Assembly (NCBI GenBank): GCA_964398035.1
Contig: CAYNLI010000070.1
Location: 1-15,669, forward strand
Source of the DNA: Saonia sp964398035
GTDB lineage: Bacteria > Bacteroidota > Bacteroidia > Flavobacteriales > Flavobacteriaceae
Direction: 5' to 3'
DNA: 15,669 nt
Shown piece after piece: positions 13,599-15,669 of this stretch. Each line of letters begins with the position of its first letter. Position 1 is the first letter of the stretch. The translations under genes were made by a program, and so were the position numbers. The notes under the pieces were generated by a model. The model searched no databases. It saw only the letters and a program-made list of their open reading frames with translations, and had not been told where the DNA came from.

Positions 13599-15524
13599 AT
13601 GTGGCTTAAAATAATAACATTGTTTTTTTTGGTAACAGTAAGCTTTTCCTTTGGTCAAGATAAAATGTCCAAAGCAGATGCTCTGTTTTTTGGATATGCT
13701 TATAGAGAGGCCATACTTGAGTATCAGAAAGAGCTTAGAGAGAAACCATTAAATAATCAACAATATCTTAATTTGGCTGATTCCTATTTAAAAATAGGAA
13801 ATCATGAAAATGCTTCAAAAATGTATTTAGAGGTATTTAAAAAGGACAGCACCATGTCCAACCATTATTTTAATAAAATGTTGTTGAGTTTTTCCAAAAC
13901 TTCAAATGACAATAGGATAAAGGCTTTTTTGGCTACTAGGGGATCAGGGATTTCCAGCGAGTTAATGGAGAATGTCGACTTCAATATTGAACTTTTAAAA
14001 TCTAATACTGGTTCCGAGCTAGATTTTGAAATATTTAATATAAACACTAATAGTAAACAGGCAGATTTCTCTCCATCTTTTTATAAGGATAAACTTCTTT
14101 TTTCAAGTGGGCGAGGACAAAAGGAAAAATATAAACCTTCGGGAGAATCCTATTTAGATATTTTTGTTGCAAAAATAGAACAGAATGGTAATCTAAATAG
14201 TTCTACACCTTTTACATTAATCCCCAATTCACACTTTCATAAGGCTACACCTTTTTATTCCAATGAACAGGAAAGTATATTTTATGTATTGTCAAATGCG
14301 GATGAAAGCAATCTTTTATATAGTGATGAAGGAAGAAATAGTTTGGCAATTGGTAAAAAAGAAGTAAATGGAGAATTTGAATACCTTTTAAGGGATTTAA
14401 ACACATCTTTTTATTATCCGTTTTATGAAGATTCAACTGCGAAATTATATTTCTCAGCTAATTTTGAGCATGGTTATGGAGGTACAGACATTTATTATGT
14501 ATATACCAATGAGGGACAAATTATGTCTGCTCCAGTAAATTTGGGACCACGTATAAATTCACCTGGAAATGAAATTTCTCCTTATATTTTTGAGAACAGT
14601 TTGTATTTTGCATCAGATATTTTTTATGGTATTGGCGGAATGGATATATATAAAGCCAATTTCCAAGCGGATGAAACCTTCAGTATTCCTATCAATTTAG
14701 GTAGGGGAATTAATTCTGAGAATGATGATTTTGGTTTCATTATAAGGAATAATGAAACGGATGGACTTTTGGGCTATTTTTCATCCAATAGAAAAGGAGG
14801 AAAAGGGAATGATGATATTTATGGGTTTAATGTGGCTGAAAAGCCTGGGTTAAAGACTATTGCTATTAAGGGAGTTGTTGCAAAGCCTAATACAACGAGT
14901 GCTGTTTCCAAAGTATCTATAAAAATATTGGATTCTGAAAACAAATTGCTAAAAGAAGTTTTTAGCAATGAAGATGGACAATATCAATTTGAAATCCCAT
15001 GGCGCGATTATATTAAAATTGAGGCCAGTAAAAATCGTTATTCTAGTTATGATAAGGAGTTTAATGAGGCTGCTTTGGAAGAATTAAAAAATGGAAATCT
15101 AGATATTGATTTAACTTCATTAGATGATATTGTTGAGGAGAAAGAAAATCAAAAAGTAATTAAATTAAAGAAATTCTTTTTTAATAGGAATAGAAGTACG
15201 ATTACTCCTGAAATTGCATTGGAATTGGATAAGGTAGTGGGTGCCGTTAAAAGATTTCCAGAATTTCAATTAAGGATAGAATCACATACAGATAGTAGAG
15301 GTGGGGGAAGCACCAATTTCAGGTTATCACAATCAAGAGCTAATGCCATTAAAAACTACCTTTTAAAAAACGGTGTTTCTACTAGTAATATTTTATACTC
15401 TATAGGTTATGGAGAAGATAAAATTGTGAACAATTGTACAAACGGGGTATACTGCTTGGATATGCTCCATAAACAAAATGAAAGGTCATTGATAGTTGTT
15501 TTAAACTACAATCTTCTCAATTAA
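13599..15524 (+). CDS. OmpA-family protein with TPR, PD40 propeller and carboxypeptidase-regulatory-like domains (PorE-like)
   Basis: A 641-residue predicted periplasmic or outer-membrane-associated scaffold. A signal peptide (1-19, ending FSFG-Q) is followed by TPR helices (about 22-130), a PD40/WD40-like beta-propeller (about 155-412, blades with FSS, YFSANFEHGYGGTDIY, YFASDIFYGIGGMDIY, YFSSNRKGGKGNDDIY), a carboxypeptidase-regulatory-like domain (about 420-500) and a C-terminal OmpA domain (about 518-637). Asp565 (SHTDSRG) and Arg580 (LSQSRA), 15 residues apart, match the pair that binds peptidoglycan. Cys613 and Cys619 may form a disulfide. This is the domain order of PorE, which ties the T9SS to peptidoglycan, but there is no lipobox cysteine here. 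It starts 11 bases after the PorP/SprF gene, so it is probably cotranscribed and serves the same cargo. It could also be a general OmpA paralogue. Confidence 0.9.
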   Translation: MWLKIITLFFLVTVSFSFGQDKMSKADALFFGYAYREAILEYQKELREKPLNNQQYLNLADSYLKIGNHENASKMYLEVFKKDSTMSNHYFNKMLLSFSKTSNDNRIKAFLATRGSGISSELMENVDFNIELLKSNTGSELDFEIFNINTNSKQADFSPSFYKDKLLFSSGRGQKEKYKPSGESYLDIFVAKIEQNGNLNSSTPFTLIPNSHFHKATPFYSNEQESIFYVLSNADESNLLYSDEGRNSLAIGKKEVNGEFEYLLRDLNTSFYYPFYEDSTAKLYFSANFEHGYGGTDIYYVYTNEGQIMSAPVNLGPRINSPGNEISPYIFENSLYFASDIFYGIGGMDIYKANFQADETFSIPINLGRGINSENDDFGFIIRNNETDGLLGYFSSNRKGGKGNDDIYGFNVAEKPGLKTIAIKGVVAKPNTTSAVSKVSIKILDSENKLLKEVFSNEDGQYQFEIPWRDYIKIEASKNRYSSYDKEFNEAALEELKNGNLDIDLTSLDDIVEEKENQKVIKLKKFFFNRNRSTITPEIALELDKVVGAVKRFPEFQLRIESHTDSRGGGSTNFRLSQSRANAIKNYLLKNGVSTSNILYSIGYGEDKIVNNCTNGVYCLDMLHKQNERSLIVVLNYNLLN

Positions 15525-15640
15525 AACAAGATTATCCAGCAATAATATATAGCAAAAAGGGATAGAAAAATAATACCCAAATAGGTTAATGTTTGCATGG
15601 GTTTATTTGGACGAAAATTTGAAGGAAGATCTGTGCTCAT
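15521..15640 (-). CDS. Small single-pass membrane protein (39 residues or longer, may extend past the window)
   Basis: I do not recognise the family. From ATG at 15640 the frame encodes a polar N-terminus (MSTDLPSNFRPNKPMQTLTY) followed by one strongly hydrophobic segment (about residues 19-39) that runs to the very end, ...YYCWIILF. A second in-frame ATG at 15658 would add six residues (MNLKNV), and the frame stays open to the window edge, so this could also be the C-terminal end of a larger protein. Its TAA stop (15523-15521) overlaps the TAA of the convergent OmpA gene by two bases, which accounts for the 145 bases after that gene and leaves no room for a terminator. The base composition and clear membrane segment favour a real gene, but there is no homology evidence. 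Confidence 0.5.
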   Translation of the reverse strand: MSTDLPSNFRPNKPMQTLTYLGIIFLSLFAIYYCWIILF

Positions 15641-15669
15641 TACATTTTTTAAGTTCATATAACCGATTA

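Overview
The window looks like a chromosomal segment of a low-GC member of the Bacteroidota, most likely a marine or soil Flavobacteriaceae. The evidence is two PorP/SprF outer-membrane proteins, a secreted protein with a type IX secretion system (T9SS) type B C-terminal domain, a NifU-like protein with duplicated Nfu N-terminal domains, a TPR-LytS kinase with a LytTR regulator, -7 elements of the form TAnnTTTG, and A-rich leaders without Shine-Dalgarno sites. I see no rRNA, tRNA, CRISPR array, insertion sequence or phage gene. The genus cannot be read from the sequence.

Layout. (1) 24-2599, all minus strand: a small secreted unknown whose signal peptide appears shifted out of frame, an MscS-type mechanosensitive channel, a dodecin-like protein with its own terminator, and a NifU-family Fe-S protein. 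(2) 2718-3773, plus: a stand-alone PorP/SprF protein, diverging from nifU, with a near-consensus Bacteroidota promoter whose -7 box lies inside an inverted repeat. (3) 3913-5091, minus: a von Willebrand factor A lipoprotein, convergent with PorP and ending at a terminator hairpin. (4) 5311-8833, plus: a TPR histidine kinase of the LytS type, its LytTR response regulator and a gamma-carbonic-anhydrase-family hexapeptide protein, probably one transcription unit. (5) 8941-9825, plus: fabD, with its own promoter. (6) 9986-15524, plus: a tight three-gene unit (gaps of 5 and 11 bases) of a large repetitive secreted protein with a type B sorting domain, a PorP/SprF partner, and a TPR/PD40/carboxypeptidase-regulatory/OmpA protein with the domain order of PorE. 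(7) 15521-15640 or beyond, minus: a small single-pass membrane protein gene whose stop codon overlaps that of the OmpA gene.

How the genes work together. Region 6 is best read as a cargo-specific T9SS module: an adhesin-like cargo, the outer-membrane partner thought to bring that cargo to the translocon, and a peptidoglycan-binding scaffold. Region 4 is a signalling pair: a periplasmic TPR sensor with a cytoplasmic LytS-type kinase core passes phosphate to a LytTR DNA-binding regulator. The remaining genes are housekeeping (fabD, nifU) or stress related (MscS, dodecin).

The points most worth a second look are the broken signal peptide at 437-465, the inverted repeat around the -7 box at 2671-2698, the dodecin lacking the usual flavin-stacking tryptophan, the duplicated A-B modules in the T9SS cargo, the 11-bp tandem repeat at 5128-5149, and the small membrane protein gene at the right edge.
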